Made by a program: the position numbers and the translations under genes. From Ciona intestinalis (taxonomy: Eukaryota; Chordata; Ascidiacea; Phlebobranchia; Cionidae): a stretch of 64,000 nt of DNA. The stretch lies in the NCBI RefSeq assembly GCF_000224145.3, contig NC_020179.2, positions 3,127,885 to 3,191,884 of the forward strand, read 5' to 3'. The notes under the pieces were generated by a model, which ran no database searches, was not told the origin of the DNA, and worked only from the letters and a program-made list of their open reading frames with translations. Shown piece by piece: positions 49,301 through 61,700 of the stretch; position 1 is the stretch's first letter, and the number at the start of each line of letters is the position of its first letter.

Positions 49301-52300
49301 AAAAAACTTTTTTTTGCAGTATGAGGAAAAGATTATGGTTGCTACTGGCAACGCTACTGCAGCGAACGTTGTCACTAACGTGAACCAATGGATTATGTAC
49401 ATAGACCCCGCTATGAGTGTTTTCCTTGTGTTGATAATGATAACCACAACATACCCACTGTTTAAACAGTCAAGTCTGGTTCTATTGCAGACGGTACCAA
49501 AGCATATTAAGCTGCAAAACATGAAAGAAAAGTAAGTTACATTTTTAAACACTGTGGCATTACTAATATATCTTAATTTTTACTGGCGCCGTAGCACAGT
49601 TGGTTAGCGAGCCTGCTTATAACCCAAAGGTAATGGATTATTTTTTAATTTGAACTTTTTTTGGGGGGGGGAAAAGTGGGGCGACACCCGAAACCCCCCT
49701 CGCTGGGCCATTAAGTACGATAAACGGTGACCGTAAACACAATATCATCTTATATTATTCTTCTATTAAAAACTATCATTATTTTAGTATTCAAACCATT
49801 GAGGGGGTGCAGGAGATCCATGACTTTCACATATGGCAACTTACTGGTGAGAAGTTAGTGGCAACAGTTCATGTTCAATGCAGTGATGCTGAAACTTACC
49901 TGGAAATAGCTAAAGAGGTATATATATATATACATATTATATATTAATAGTAGGGTTGGGGAAGATGGGACACCTTTAGCATAAAATATACAAATATCTT
50001 GATCGTGTTTTAAACAATTAACGACAGTTTATGGGGGTCGTGAGGATACAGTTTTATGATTCTTCGCATTTTCTTTGTTTACCACTAAATTGGTGAGAAA
50101 ATAGAATGTAAAACACTAACATCTCGTATTTTCTAATCGTGCTTTAAACACTTAACAACGCTTTTTACAGTCGTAAAGATACAGTTAAATAATTGTGTAA
50201 ATACTTTTACTGGCAAAAACATCGACCATTTTACCCTAACTTACTAAATATTAGAGACCGACCGATATCACTTTTTTCCACCGATACCGATACCGATATT
50301 TTTAGCTTTTACCGATACCGATACCGATATTTTACCGATATTTGTCACTATAGCGAAACATATGAAATGATCAGTTTTAATCAAAAGTAATGCCTGTATT
50401 CAAGATATTGCAAGTTATAGAGAAAAATTGGTTGGTCTACATGTTTTTAGGAAACATGCATGTTCTTAGGAAGGTGTTGCTTTTGTACGAAACTAGGACG
50501 CACATGAACGCTAAACTACAACGCACGTGGACGTTAAACTATGACACACGTGGACGTTAAACTACAACGCACGTAAAGGTCAAACTACGACGCACGTAAA
50601 GGTCAAAACTACGACGCACGTAAAGGTCAAAACTACGACGCACGTAAAGGTCAAACTACGACGCACGTAAAGGTCAAACTACGACGCACGTAAAGGTCAA
50701 AACTACGACGCACGTAAAGGTCAAAACTACGACGCACGTAAAGGTCAAACTACGACGCACGTAAAGGTCAAACTACGACGCGCACGTAAAGGTCAAACTA
50801 CGACGAAAACTCCGACGCACGTAAAGGTCAAACTCCGACGCACGTAAAGGTCAAACTACGACGCGCACGTAAAGGTCAAACTACGACGAAAACTCCGACG
50901 CACGTAAAGGTCAAACTCCGACGCACGTAAAGGTCAAACTACCACGCATAAATACGACGCACGTAAAGGTCAAACTATGACGCACGTGGACGTTAAACTA
51001 GCACGCACGTGAAGGCTAAAGTACGAGGCACGTGGACGTTAAACTACGAACACACGTAAAGGTCAAGTAGGACGCACGTCGCTTCGCACGAACTATTAAT
51101 ATATCGGTGAAATATCGGCGCTTTTTTACCGATACCGATTATCGGTGGAACGTAAATATCGGCCGATAATATCGGTGAACCGATATATCGGTCGACCTCT
51201 ACTAAATATTATTCTTGCAGATAAAACAGAGACTACACGATGCAGGGATCCATTCAACAACGGTCCAACCGGAGTTTCACACCAGTCCCCAGCCCAATTG
51301 CGTTATGGTCTGTAACACAAACTCTTGTAAAACCAAACGTTGTTGCAGCGTAAATGACGTTCCCACACTTGCTGTAAGTTGATTTTTTTATATGTTTTTT
51401 AGGAATATTATAGAATAATGCGACAACTCTGGTCTAAACCGCTGGGTTCCCAAAGACGTTGTTTGAAACATGATATTTGGATATTATGTGGCTTTGTACA
51501 ATTTTTTTAGGAAATAGTATAGAATAATGCGACAAATCTGGTCTAAATTTTGAGTCCCATAAAGTGTCGTGCTGCAGGACCTCACCCATATAGAATAGAA
51601 AGGAGATATTATAATAGTAGGTGGGGAAAGATGGGTCGTCTTTTCGTTCTATTTTCTTGTCCCATTAGGTAGTAAACAAAGAACATTTAAAAAATGTAAA
51701 ACCGTATTCTAACGACTCCCATAGACCGTTGTTAATTGTTTAAAACATGATCAAGATTCAAGATATTTGGATATTATATGGCTTTGTAAAAAAAATTAGG
51801 AAATAATATTGGATAATTCGACAACTCCGGTCTAAATCTCGTGCTACAGGACCTCACCCATGTAAAATAGCAAAAGAAATAATACATTACACCTAAAAAA
51901 AGTGGTGTTATTATATTAATTATATAATAAAAAACGCTTTTTATTCATTATGTTTAAATCAGCGGTTCCCAACCTGTGGGTCGCGACCCCAACTGGGGTC
52001 GCCTGACAATTTGCCTGGGGTCACCTGAGGCCTTCTGAAAAGTTTAGAATTTCATTAGTTTAGAAATTTAGAAAGTTAACTCTTAACAATGGGCAGCTCA
52101 CCACAGAGTGCATCGCGATTTTACTAGAGTACTAGACAAACCAGAACACCCTGGGCCTCATTACAGGATTTTCGTTAAATAATGGAAAATATGCTCGGAA
52201 AGCAAGATTTTAACGGCAGTTTAGCGGCCATGAAAAATTACAGGATTTAGGCTACTCGTTTGATTTTAGGTAATTCATTACGTCACAAAGGCCTTTACCA

Positions 52301-54558
52301 TAAAAAAAAATTTAATTGCTGATTGCTAAAATGCATTTAAGCAAAAGTTTGACTTGAGGTCGCGATTTTATTGAATTCCCGGCATCAACCATAGGTAGCC
52401 TAGCCTACATAACTTTCAAAAGCGACCCAACTAATTTTATCCTTGGGGTCACCGCAACTTGGCAAATGTTATAAAAGGGTCACGGCACCAAAAAGGTTGG
52501 GAACCGCTGGTTTAAATGAACTACGTCATATTCAGTAGAACTAAAATATAGGTTAAACACATACAGAGTGTGTAGTGTTACGAAAATTGGACTTTGTTTT
52601 GAAATGTACATAGTACATGACATAATGTACAACTAATTTGGTTTTAAAAGTTACTCAAATAAAGTTCTCTTATGACAGTTGCGCAATATTTAGTTTAAAT
52701 AACAAGGTAAATAATGCCCAGCCTACATTAGCAAGCCACCTACAGTGCGGTTACGTCATATTTATTCTCAGATAACAGAATAAACAGTCGTGTTTTAAAC
52801 AAAGAGGTTAGCATGCAGAAACGTCATTTATGTAGCAGAATTGCAGAATTAGTCATTTTTGGAACATGGCCATTCATAATGACTGGCCTATGTTTTACAT
52901 TGCAATAATCTACAAATTTTTTACACTGTAAAACCGCACATATTTTTCACACTGTAATAATACACCTAATTTTTCCCCTTTTAATTCTTTACTAATTTTT
53001 CACAATGTAAGACTGCAAAAAGTGCTGTAAAAATATACACAATTTCCTCACTGTAATACAGCAAATGTATGAATGTACATTGTACTCTACAAACTTAATA
53101 CATGCACTGTACCACTGCACGCTAATAATATTGAATCGTATGCACCACTNNNNNNNNNNNNNNNNNNNNNNNNNNNNNNNNNNNNNNNNNNNNNNNNNNA
53201 ATTATATAATAAAAAACGCTTTTTATTCATTATGTTTAAATGAACTACGTCATATTCAGTAGAACTAAAATATAGGTTAAACACATACAGAGTGTGTAAT
53301 GTTACGAAAATTGGACTTTGTTTTGAAATGTACATAGTACATGACATAATGTACAACTAATTTGGTTTTAAAAGTTACTCAAATAAAGTTCTCTTATGAC
53401 AGTTGCGCAATATTTAGTTTAAATAACAAGGTAAATAATGCCCAGCCTACATTAGCAAGCCACCTACAGTGCGGTTACGTCATATTTATTCTCAGATAAC
53501 AGAATAAACAGTCGTGTTTTAAACAACGAGGTTAGCAGGCAGAAACGTCATTTATGTAGCAGAATTGCAGAATTAGTCATTTTTGGAACATGGCCATTCA
53601 TAATGACTGGCCTATGTTTTACATTGCAATAATCTACAAATTTTTTACACTGTAAAACCGCACATATTTTTCACACTGTAATAATACACCTAATTTTTCC
53701 CCTTTTAATTCTTTACTAATTTTTCACAATGTAAGACTGCAAAAAGTGCTGTAAAAATATACACAATTTCCTCACTGTAATACAGCAAATGTATGAATGT
53801 ACATTGTACTCTACAAACTTAATACATGCACTGTACCACTGCACGCTAATAATATTGAATCGTATGCACCACTTTAATTCTCATTGCAAACTCAACACAG
53901 TATAAATCCAATGAAGCACTGTATCACTGCACCTTTTATTTTAAGTGTTCCATGGCTTAAGAAAACAGGGTTACAGTCTAAATTTTCGCTTGTGGCTTAG
54001 TTATACAATTATTAAAGTGTAACCCAGTTTAATTTTTTGTTTCTTTTTAACAATTCCAATTTTTTAAGTGTCAGCAAGTGTAACTTTTCATCCTCTCATG
54101 GCAGAGTAAAGACAGCCGTTATCATATTGGTGTTCTGTTTTACACACCTGTTGCTAGCTTACAAGTTGTATAGTAGGGTGGGAGGAGACGGGACGCCTGT
54201 AGCACATAAAATTCAAATTTCCTGATTGTCTTTCAAATAACAACTGTCTATGGAAGTCCTGAGGATACAGTTTTATAATTCCTCGAATGTTCTTTGTTTA
54301 CTACTAAAAAATTGTACCATCTTTCCCCAACCTGCTATAAATAACTTATAAGAGTGATTTTTTTTATGTTTTTAATAGCTGCCAATTAGACCATTCGCCT
54401 GTTTTTTTAAACTAATCTGTAGGAATAACTTGGTTCATTCCCTCCAGAAAAATCCCTCCAAATCTCCATGTACCTCACCGACTGTCACGGAAGTTGACGA
54501 AACCAACTTGGCTTTAATCCCACGGTCGCCTTCCACCACTTCTAATGTATTTACTTGA
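46351..54558 (+). CDS. SLC30A1: ZnT1-type zinc exporter (CDF family), 451 aa
   Basis: Exons 46351-46516, 46724-46902, 47458-47587, 48282-48436, 48776-48895, 49320-49531, 49788-49917, 51221-51373 and 54448-54558 (TGA at 54556) join in phase to 1356 nt. Cation-diffusion facilitators exchange Zn2+ for H+; ZnT1 exports zinc across the plasma membrane. Six hydrophobic helices are visible. TM2 carries HMLSD and TM5 carries HVLGD, the paired HxxxD sites of zinc-selective members. A His-rich loop (HGHGHNHGHDHSHGHEH) lies between TM4 and TM5. The cytoplasmic domain has IHDFHIWQL and GIHSTTVQPEF. A downstream Cys cluster (VCNTNSCKTKRCC) resembles the ZnT1 tail and favours ZnT1 over ZnT10. The product is about 55 residues shorter than human ZnT1, mostly in the tail. 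Intron 8 contains an assembly gap, a hAT element and allelic duplicates; intron 7 contains a larger hAT element. Confidence 0.94.
46985..47105 (+). repeat. SINE 3' part, ZnT1 intron 2
   Basis: Sense fragment with GTAAGCTAGCATGAGGTGTG and a GTTTCGTTCATT tail. It is 350 nt from the next acceptor, so it does not follow the splice-site pattern. Confidence 0.7.
49008..49170 (+). repeat. Dispersed AACAACTGTTGTTTTGTCGC-family repeat, ZnT1 intron 5
   Basis: One of the longest copies, from CGGCCACACTTATTTTCTTC to AATAAAGTTATTATTATTAT. An (AT)n run follows at about 49198-49215. Confidence 0.6.
49944..50115 (-). mobile_element. MITE family A, ZnT1 intron 7
   Basis: Right end missing. A subfamily B remnant follows (50118-50240) and the hAT element is inserted in or next to it. 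Confidence 0.72.
50252..51201. mobile_element. hAT-type element carrying a minisatellite, ZnT1 intron 7
   Basis: A 950-bp element with terminal repeats TAGAG(A/G)(C/T)CGACCGATAT and the 8-bp target duplication CTAAATAT (50244-50251 and 51202-51209). The ends are rich in ACCGATACCGATA-type subterminal repeats, and the middle is a 23-bp minisatellite. No transposase frame is present. The right end is 19 nt from ZnT1 exon 8. Confidence 0.92.
50490..51085 (+). repeat. 23-24 bp minisatellite inside the hAT element
   Basis: Roughly 25 units of ACGACGCACGTAAAGGTCAA plus a few bases. Outer units diverge (GTGGACGTTAA variants) and inner ones are almost identical, as expected from unequal exchange within the array. 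Confidence 0.93.
51918..53149. repeat. Left allele block in ZnT1 intron 8
   Basis: Without the 558 bp of hAT element plus duplicated target, it is 674 nt long, the same length as 53200-53873, and nearly identical to it. It ends exactly at the gap. Confidence 0.93.
51960..52509. mobile_element. hAT-type MITE, 550 bp, present in one allele only
   Basis: Perfect 15-bp terminal repeats CAGCGGTTCCCAACC and an 8-bp target duplication GTTTAAAT (51952-51959 and 52510-52517). The matching sequence right of the gap has the empty site, with a single GTTTAAAT at 53234-53241. The element has GGGTCGCGACCCC next to its left end and no coding capacity. Confidence 0.95.
53150..53199. other. Assembly gap (50 N) in ZnT1 intron 8
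   Basis: Exactly 50 N. The flanking copies show that the two haplotypes were placed one after the other. Confidence 0.98.
53200..53873. repeat. Right allele block in ZnT1 intron 8
   Basis: Corresponds to 51918-53149 without the hAT insertion. Only isolated substitutions were seen, for example near 52803 against 53525. Confidence 0.93.
54169..54342 (-). mobile_element. MITE family A, ZnT1 intron 8
   Basis: Both ends present, about 105 nt upstream of the last exon. It is preceded by a SINE fragment. Confidence 0.78.
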
Positions 54559-54667
54559 TCACAGTGACCTTTATGACCTCGAGTAACCCCAGACCGCGTG
54601 TAGTTGGAGAGAGTATGCAGTTACTGGTATAAGATGTTGCACGTTTATATGTACATGGCGATAACAC

Positions 54668-54847
54668 ATATAGTAGGGTAGGGAAATATGGGACACCTTT
54701 ATAACATTTTTTTAAATATTCTGATCGGTTTTTAGGCAATTTATGACTGTCTATGGAAGTCATGAGAATATGGTTTTATAATTTTTTGAATGTCCTTTGT
54801 TTACCCCCAGAATGAAAAGGTGACCCATCTTCCCTACCCTACTATAT
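54668..54847 (-). mobile_element. MITE family A in the ZnT1 3' flank
   Basis: Starts about 110 nt after the ZnT1 stop and before the candidate poly(A) signal, so it is probably within the 3' UTR. Confidence 0.8.
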
Positions 54848-55070
54848 AACAATTTTGGAGCTAAAATGAAATTCCCTGAACTCTCTACTTGAATAATGCT
54901 ACGGTGTCTATGACTGTTACATTCAAAATAATTGATGTTTTTTTTGGACCAAAACGTGGTGGTGCTGCATTTAATGTGGTAATGTTTAGACCATTTTTAA
55001 TCAAGTATTATACTTGACAATTTCTTTACTCGTATTTTCTTTTAGTTATGATATGTTTTCTGCGCTATGC

Positions 55071-55076
55071 AATAAA
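55071..55076 (+). terminator. Candidate poly(A) signal of ZnT1
   Basis: AATAAA about 510 nt after the ZnT1 stop, followed by a T/G-rich stretch (TTTTGTGTTTTATTTGGG), which is the usual downstream element. Confidence 0.55.
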
Positions 55077-55104
55077 ACATAAAAAAAGATCTTTTGTGTT
55101 TTAT

Positions 55105-55360
55105 TTGGGCTTTTGTATGAATAAATGAGAATGTTTATCCTCGCGGGGCGGGGCAACGAAAGTAGTTACATATTACACCCGCGTCCGATTTGTACACCTC
55201 GTACCCTCTTACGAGTTACCCCGTATGTGACTTGGTAACTTAATGAATATAACTTCTGTATTCTCGCGTTGCGGGGCAATGACAGTCGTTATAACGCCGG
55301 TGTTAAGTTTCATACACCTCATGCCCGCTTACGAGTTACCATGTGTGTCACTTTATATTA
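55105..55360 (-). repeat. Two SINE 3' parts between ZnT1 and the LDLa receptor gene
   Basis: Minus-strand modules with GGTAACTCGTAAG-like and CGAGGTGTA-like sequence, partly degraded. No gene is seen in 54559-55717 apart from these repeats and the MITE at 54668-54847. Confidence 0.7.
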
Positions 55361-55717
55361 GTAATTAATATTTTTTATTGGTCAATTAAAATACGTATAC
55401 AGCAGTCGTAAAGCAGAGACAGTACAGAAGTATTGCAGTATATAAATATGGTTGATATTCAAATACACAGTGATTATCTATTTCATGTGAAATTTTGGGC
55501 AGTAAACTGAACTGCGCCACATTTTCCGTTCAATTGTATAGAGTTTTAAAATTTGTTTTTAATTTTTTAAGAATTCACTTAAAAGATATAATTGCAGTTG
55601 GTAATTCAATACAGCTTTTAACACTTTTATCATGGCGAAAAATATGACATGCGGAATGTGGGTTCGAATCCCGGTCAAGTAAAGAAAAATATAAAAGTTT
55701 TTACAACGTTTGGATAT

Positions 55718-58700
55718 TTAAGTCGTCGATGTCAACATCTGGGTTTCGGTTATTTCGGTTTGCATTGTAGTTTCCGGCGGGTTTTCTGGTGTTTTTGTGA
55801 CTTTTCTTTCGAGACCGAACACTTTTCTTGCTTCGTCGAAGCCGGATTCGTCGCTGGGTGTCGCTGGAGAGTTAAAGCTATAATATACTCGTCCCCATAT
55901 GTGAGCACATACTGAGAGCACTCCACAGTTCATTGCAGCGCAAGTAAGAGCCAGTAGCTCGAATGTTCCAGCGCTTATTGTACCCGGGATGTAAAAGTTA
56001 ATGAAAAAAGATACAATTACGGGAATCCATGTAAAAAACTCAATCGTTGAGAAACACATAGGAAAACGAAGCGTTTTCGATTTGCGAAGTCGTTTTCTGC
56101 TGTTACGACGACGTCGTGTTGAGCAAAGTACATTAACTATTGTCCCGATTAGACAATATGTCACCAACACCAGTGCGGATATCAGCAAGAATACAGAGAG
56201 TCGGTCCGCTTCACCTCCACCGGTGGTGCCCGGTTTAATAAATACCAATGGCATGCACGAATCGCTGTGAGAATAGAACCCGAAAGTCCCGAGAACCTTC
56301 AGCCCAAGAGTTGGGGCGTTTTGGTTCACAAACTCTGCGAAATTCTCCCATGAAAACATCGGTGCATTGAATTGAACTTGACCGGAGATGGAAGCTACTT
56401 TCCCGGCAAGGTTCACCGCGAACTCTTCATCTGCTACTTCGCCAGGAAGAATAGTTTGTGCGCTTGAGATATTTACCCACGCGTGCGTTTGCATTCCAGA
56501 TGTCCATACCAGAATAGCTGTTGTAACTGGAACCCAAATCACAACCAACAAAGCAAAAGTCACGCCTAACCATAGCTTTGACAACCCCGCTTGTCTAGGG
56601 GGCTTTCCAGTGACGTCATGGTGACGTTTTCCACAGAAAGTACTAGCACTAAGTATAGATACATATGCTGCGAGCGCGAACCACGAAACGAAGATTGTAA
56701 CGCAGCAAATCGCACCGACAGCGGAGCAACCTAAACTAACTCTCCATTCATATTTAGGAACATAACATGGCGAAGATTCATCGCCGTCTTGCAACAATAC
56801 AAAAGCAAGACACCCGCTGAAAAGTGCCTTGGACATCGAGACGGTTGAATAGAACACGCTCTCTTGCAGTAAGGCAAGGAAATATTTACTACATCCAGCC
56901 CTGGAGAGTGAAAGTGTGTTCGCAATCGCTACTATGAGGCCGAAGCAATTCCCAAGGAAACCAGAGGCAGAGAGAACGATGAGAAAAATCTGAAAAACAT
57001 TTAAGTTTATTTTTACATAACATATTATGATATAGTGGGGTGGGGCAAGATGGGACACCATTTTATTTTTTTGTCGTATTCGGTAGTAAACAAAGAACAT
57101 TGAAAGAATTATAAAACCGTATCATTGCGACCCCCATAGACTGCTGTTAAAATCAAAACATAACCAGGATATTTTAATATTTTATTATTATTTGTTATAA
57201 TATATTTCTACCTGTACGGCTAGATTTTCCAATAAACTGTAGTTTCCTGTCACCCCAGATAACTCAAGCGACGTTTTCACTTTCGAATCACAGTCATCTG
57301 TGACATCACAGTCAAAAGCCGAAGTCCCGCCACCGGTGCAAGATAATGGTCGAATAAACGAGCATTGTGACGTCATCTCGTCCGCTCCATTGGGACAGTT
57401 CCTGGTTCCATCGCAAGCCTCTATGACGTCATAAGTGAACTCAGTCACGTGAGTTGAAATGTTGAGTTCTCTTGATAAACCTGCGTGAGACAATTTATTG
57501 CGTGTTATGCTTAAATACAATACTCCATACACAATTTATTTTAACGTAAAATAGGAATTAGAAGAAATGCTATTTCAAGTAGGCCATGTAAAACACCTAA
57601 ACTTATTTGCGTTGTGTGTGTGCGAAAGGTGTCCCATGTTACCCCGCACTACCACAACAGTGTTTTATGGTTTACTAACACATCGAGTATATGACATTGC
57701 GCTAAAACAACTAAACACTGATATAGCTTAGTCTTAGTGGCTGGCATGTTTCGGAGTATATACTTACTTGTGTAGCATGGATATCGAGTCGGACAATCCA
57801 TTTCGTCTTCATTATTGTCGCAATCCCACACGCCATCGCACGGGCGAACTATTTTCATCGGATTGTTCTTACTTTCCTATAAAGTCGTTACGGGTTAAGT
57901 TTCAGCACTTTTACTGCTATACGCTCAAAAGTACGATTTCACTTTTCGCCTTTTTTACAAGAGAAACTTTGTAATTTCGCACATATGAGGATATTTATTG
58001 TAAAAATGCTTTAGTAAAATCTAACATTTCATTAGTAAAGACTTTTAAAACACATTGTTTAATCTATATGTGGTAACGCGCATATCGGTATAGCACAGAC
58101 GTGGGGGGAATATAGGCCACATTTGGCGTAGGAAAATGCAGTACCAACTAATCAAAACATATAATACCGTATCGTTGCATTTATATCCATGCTCTGGGTC
58201 CAGGAGTTTACAAAACGCTGGTAAACTTGAATTGCCATCATCACCAAAGCATGAAGTATCGCATTCGTCGACACCAAACAAGCATTCAGGGCGACCGTCG
58301 CACATTCGTGCTTTTTGCATCCGAAATGAACCGTCTATGCTTATACAGTCTATCACCGCGGCAGCTTCAGAAACCTATAGAATTACGTAGTTTTATATAA
58401 GCCGCAAAATACCATTGAAAACTGTAACGCATAGTATAGTAGGGTGGGGAAAGATGGGATATCTTTTCATTAGATTTTCTCGTTCAATTTAGTAGTAAAT
58501 AAAGAACATTCAAAGAATTATAAAACCGTATCCTCACGACTTCCGTACACTTATATGAAAATAGAATAAAAAAGTGTCCCATCTTCCCCACCTTCACTAC
58601 ATATACATTACTGAAGGCTGTGTCACCAGTTCGTGGTAGGCATACCACCTTGAAACGTAAACATATCAGAAAAACGTCATGAGTTTAGTATTTATTCCAT

Positions 58701-61700
58701 CATTTAATTAAGTTACCGTCATGGGAGGTTGCAATGTTTTAGCTTTTGTTGCGACAAATTAATCATCGAAACTACTCGAGTTTCCTTTGCTTCCTACTTT
58801 GAGTTTTCTCACAAACAAAATGCGCAAGTATTTGTAATCGATCACTTTATAAGTAAACTTCTAAAATTAGAATCAATACGATACTGATATTGATTTGTGG
58901 ACCATAAGTCTACATTTAGACCGAATTTGAACTAGCTACGTAGTCGTTAAATTATTTATCTAACTGGCAAAAACGCGAAAGCTTTCCATGACGTCATCGC
59001 CTCCACTTTATACACGTCCAGGTGTATGGTTCATGTTACAACACATCCCGTATCAAAAAAGGCTTAGGTGAAATTATTTAAAAACCAAAATGACGTAATC
59101 ACATAACAAAAATTTTAAGGAATCAAATGACATTATTTTTTAAGATCAGATTAATTTAAAAAGCGAAAAGAAGGCATTAAGCAGCAAAACAACGTTAAAA
59201 CACGCTATAAGGGTAAAAAGTAAGTAACGAATAAACGTGGCTACTAAGTTCACATTACAGTCAGAATTAAGTCATATTGTTGTATTTTATTAAAACAAAT
59301 AAAATATAATGAGAAAAAACTGCGTGGACTTACCTCACGTGGTAGGCAAACGTCGTGACGTAACTTCCGGTCCAAGTTATCGCAAATTTTCGAGGTTTTA
59401 ACGCATTTCCCGCCACTTTCCTGATCTATGCAAATTTCTCCAGTTTCGCAGTTTTTGCACGAGGAGTTGTAGTTTCTTGTTGCCACCCATAAGTTAGGTC
59501 GCTTGACATTGTCACAGATCTGACGTATTGAATCGGAATATGGAATTTGGCAAAGGCATTCGTCGGATAAGTCCGGACAGTCGATTATACCGTCACAAAC
59601 CTGTAAAATATTACTCCAATTGAATAATAGTACTAGGATAGATGGGATATCGTTATAGCACATAATATACACATATCCTGATCGTGTTTTAAACAATTTA
59701 CAACGGTCTATGGGGGTCGCGACAATAGGGTTTTTCAATTCTTTAAATGTTCTTTGTTTACTTCCAAACGGGACAAGAAAATAGTATAAAAAGTGTCCCA
59801 TCTTCCCCCAGCCTACTATATAGTACTGTAGGGTAGGATGGATATCGTTATAGAACATAATATTCCGCATTTCCGAACTTGTATTTACAATACTCTTTAA
59901 GAGTCGTGTGGTTCTATGATTCTCTAAATATTTTATAAGGTTCGTGCCTGTTATATAACAAGAGCACGCTCGCTTTTGGTAATCAATGCCCAGCTGTATT
60001 CTCATAAGATTGCAAACGACATACGGATTATATTTTCAGTTGTATTTACTAGGCTGGGGAAAAATGGACAACTATTCATTCTATTTTCAGATAACATTAA
60101 AGAATTTTAAAACCGTATTCTCACAACTTCCATATACTGTTGTTAATTGTTTAAAACACGATTAGGCTATTTGGATATTATGTGCTAAAGGTGTCCCGTC
60201 TCCCCCACTAATATATATGCATGTTAGTTTAATGACCTATACAGGATATATATTCGCATGCTCATATTCAAAGTAGAAGCACTGTCACACATGGTTTACC
60301 TGGTTATGAAATATTGATACGGATACGTTCGGATCAATACATCTAAAGTATTCAGAACTTGTTGCTTGATCGAAGCTGCATTGAAAAAAAAGTTAAATGT
60401 TTCTAGTACTATGATTGTGATGTATTGAACAAAACGTTGTTTTTTACAACTTTGCAAGACCTAAAACTGAAAAGCGTAGGACAGCGCCTCGTTTTTTGTG
60501 TGTAATTGGAAAAATGTGTATATATGTGAAAAAATGTTCTGCCTATGTGGAAAAGTATGCTCAAATGTGATTTAAAAATACCACGTTTTTAAAACGAAAC
60601 ACTTTCAGAAAAAAAACATTTCCCTACATGATTGTGTGTCTTTCCGTTTCAGCATGCTTTGTTACCATTATGTACTATGACATAGCCATCTCATCCATTA
60701 CGTTACTCATCTACAATTTCCATTACGTAATTGCGCTTTGAAACCAACACCCACGGGTTTACCCATGTCAAGCTATGTAAACATGGTTGTCTCGCTTGTT
60801 GACAAGCTAAATTACGTCATATAAATATTCATGTACTTCAAACACCCTTAGTTATAAAGAAAAGCGCAATGTTTATATAAAACACCTGCCAAATTGGACT
60901 TTCAAGTGCTAACCAACTTCAGGGTTATGTTTTACGCAATATAAACCAAAAACATATTTTTGTAGGGTGGGGGAGATGGGAAACCTTAAGCAGATAATAT
61001 TCAAATATCCTCATGGTGTTTTAAACAATTAGAAACGATATATATAAATATATTTGGGATTCGTGAGGATACAGTGTTATAGTTCTTTGAATGTTCTTTG
61101 TTTACTACCAAATTGGACGAGAAAATAGAATAAAAAGACGTTGTTCCGTCTTCTCCACCCTATTTTGTTTATCTTTGAATACGGTAGCGAAGATTAAGAA
61201 AAATGCGCATTTTAATAAGATAGAGGAACTATAGCAATGAAACAACAGTTGGTAAATGAAAAACAAAAACTATTTAATATTAATACCTTGTTTGATTCGT
61301 CGGTTTTCCGACTTCTCGTTCATCAGATTTATCTTCGCAATCGATTTTTCCATCGTTGAGCATTTCATTTGGTAATATGCAAGTTTGGAAATGTTTGTAC
61401 ACTTGACATTTAAACCCAAAACCAATCTGTGCCTCGTCCCGGTCATTCATACAGTCTTGTACTCCGTCGCAAAACTTGTACCTCGGTACGCAGTAGGGAT
61501 TCGTGTAATTGTAGCTTGTAAAATCACCACGCTTAGAATCTGTGGTGCCGTTTGAAATATATGAGTTTGATACAAATTTTTTGGGGGGCATTTGCTATAC
61601 AGGTGCTAATTTAAATATTTAAGAGTTTTTATTCTATTTTATATGGGTGAGGTCCTTGTCGAAGACCTGGGATTTAAACCAGATTTTTGTCCAATAATAC

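Noticed and set aside
50490..51085. CRISPR-like array
   Set aside because: The 23-24 bp units are directly adjacent with no unique spacers. It is a minisatellite inside a hAT element in animal DNA.
56001..56624. Plus-strand open frames over the receptor's last exon
   Set aside because: They are shadows of the 423-codon coding exon on the minus strand, which has clear helices.
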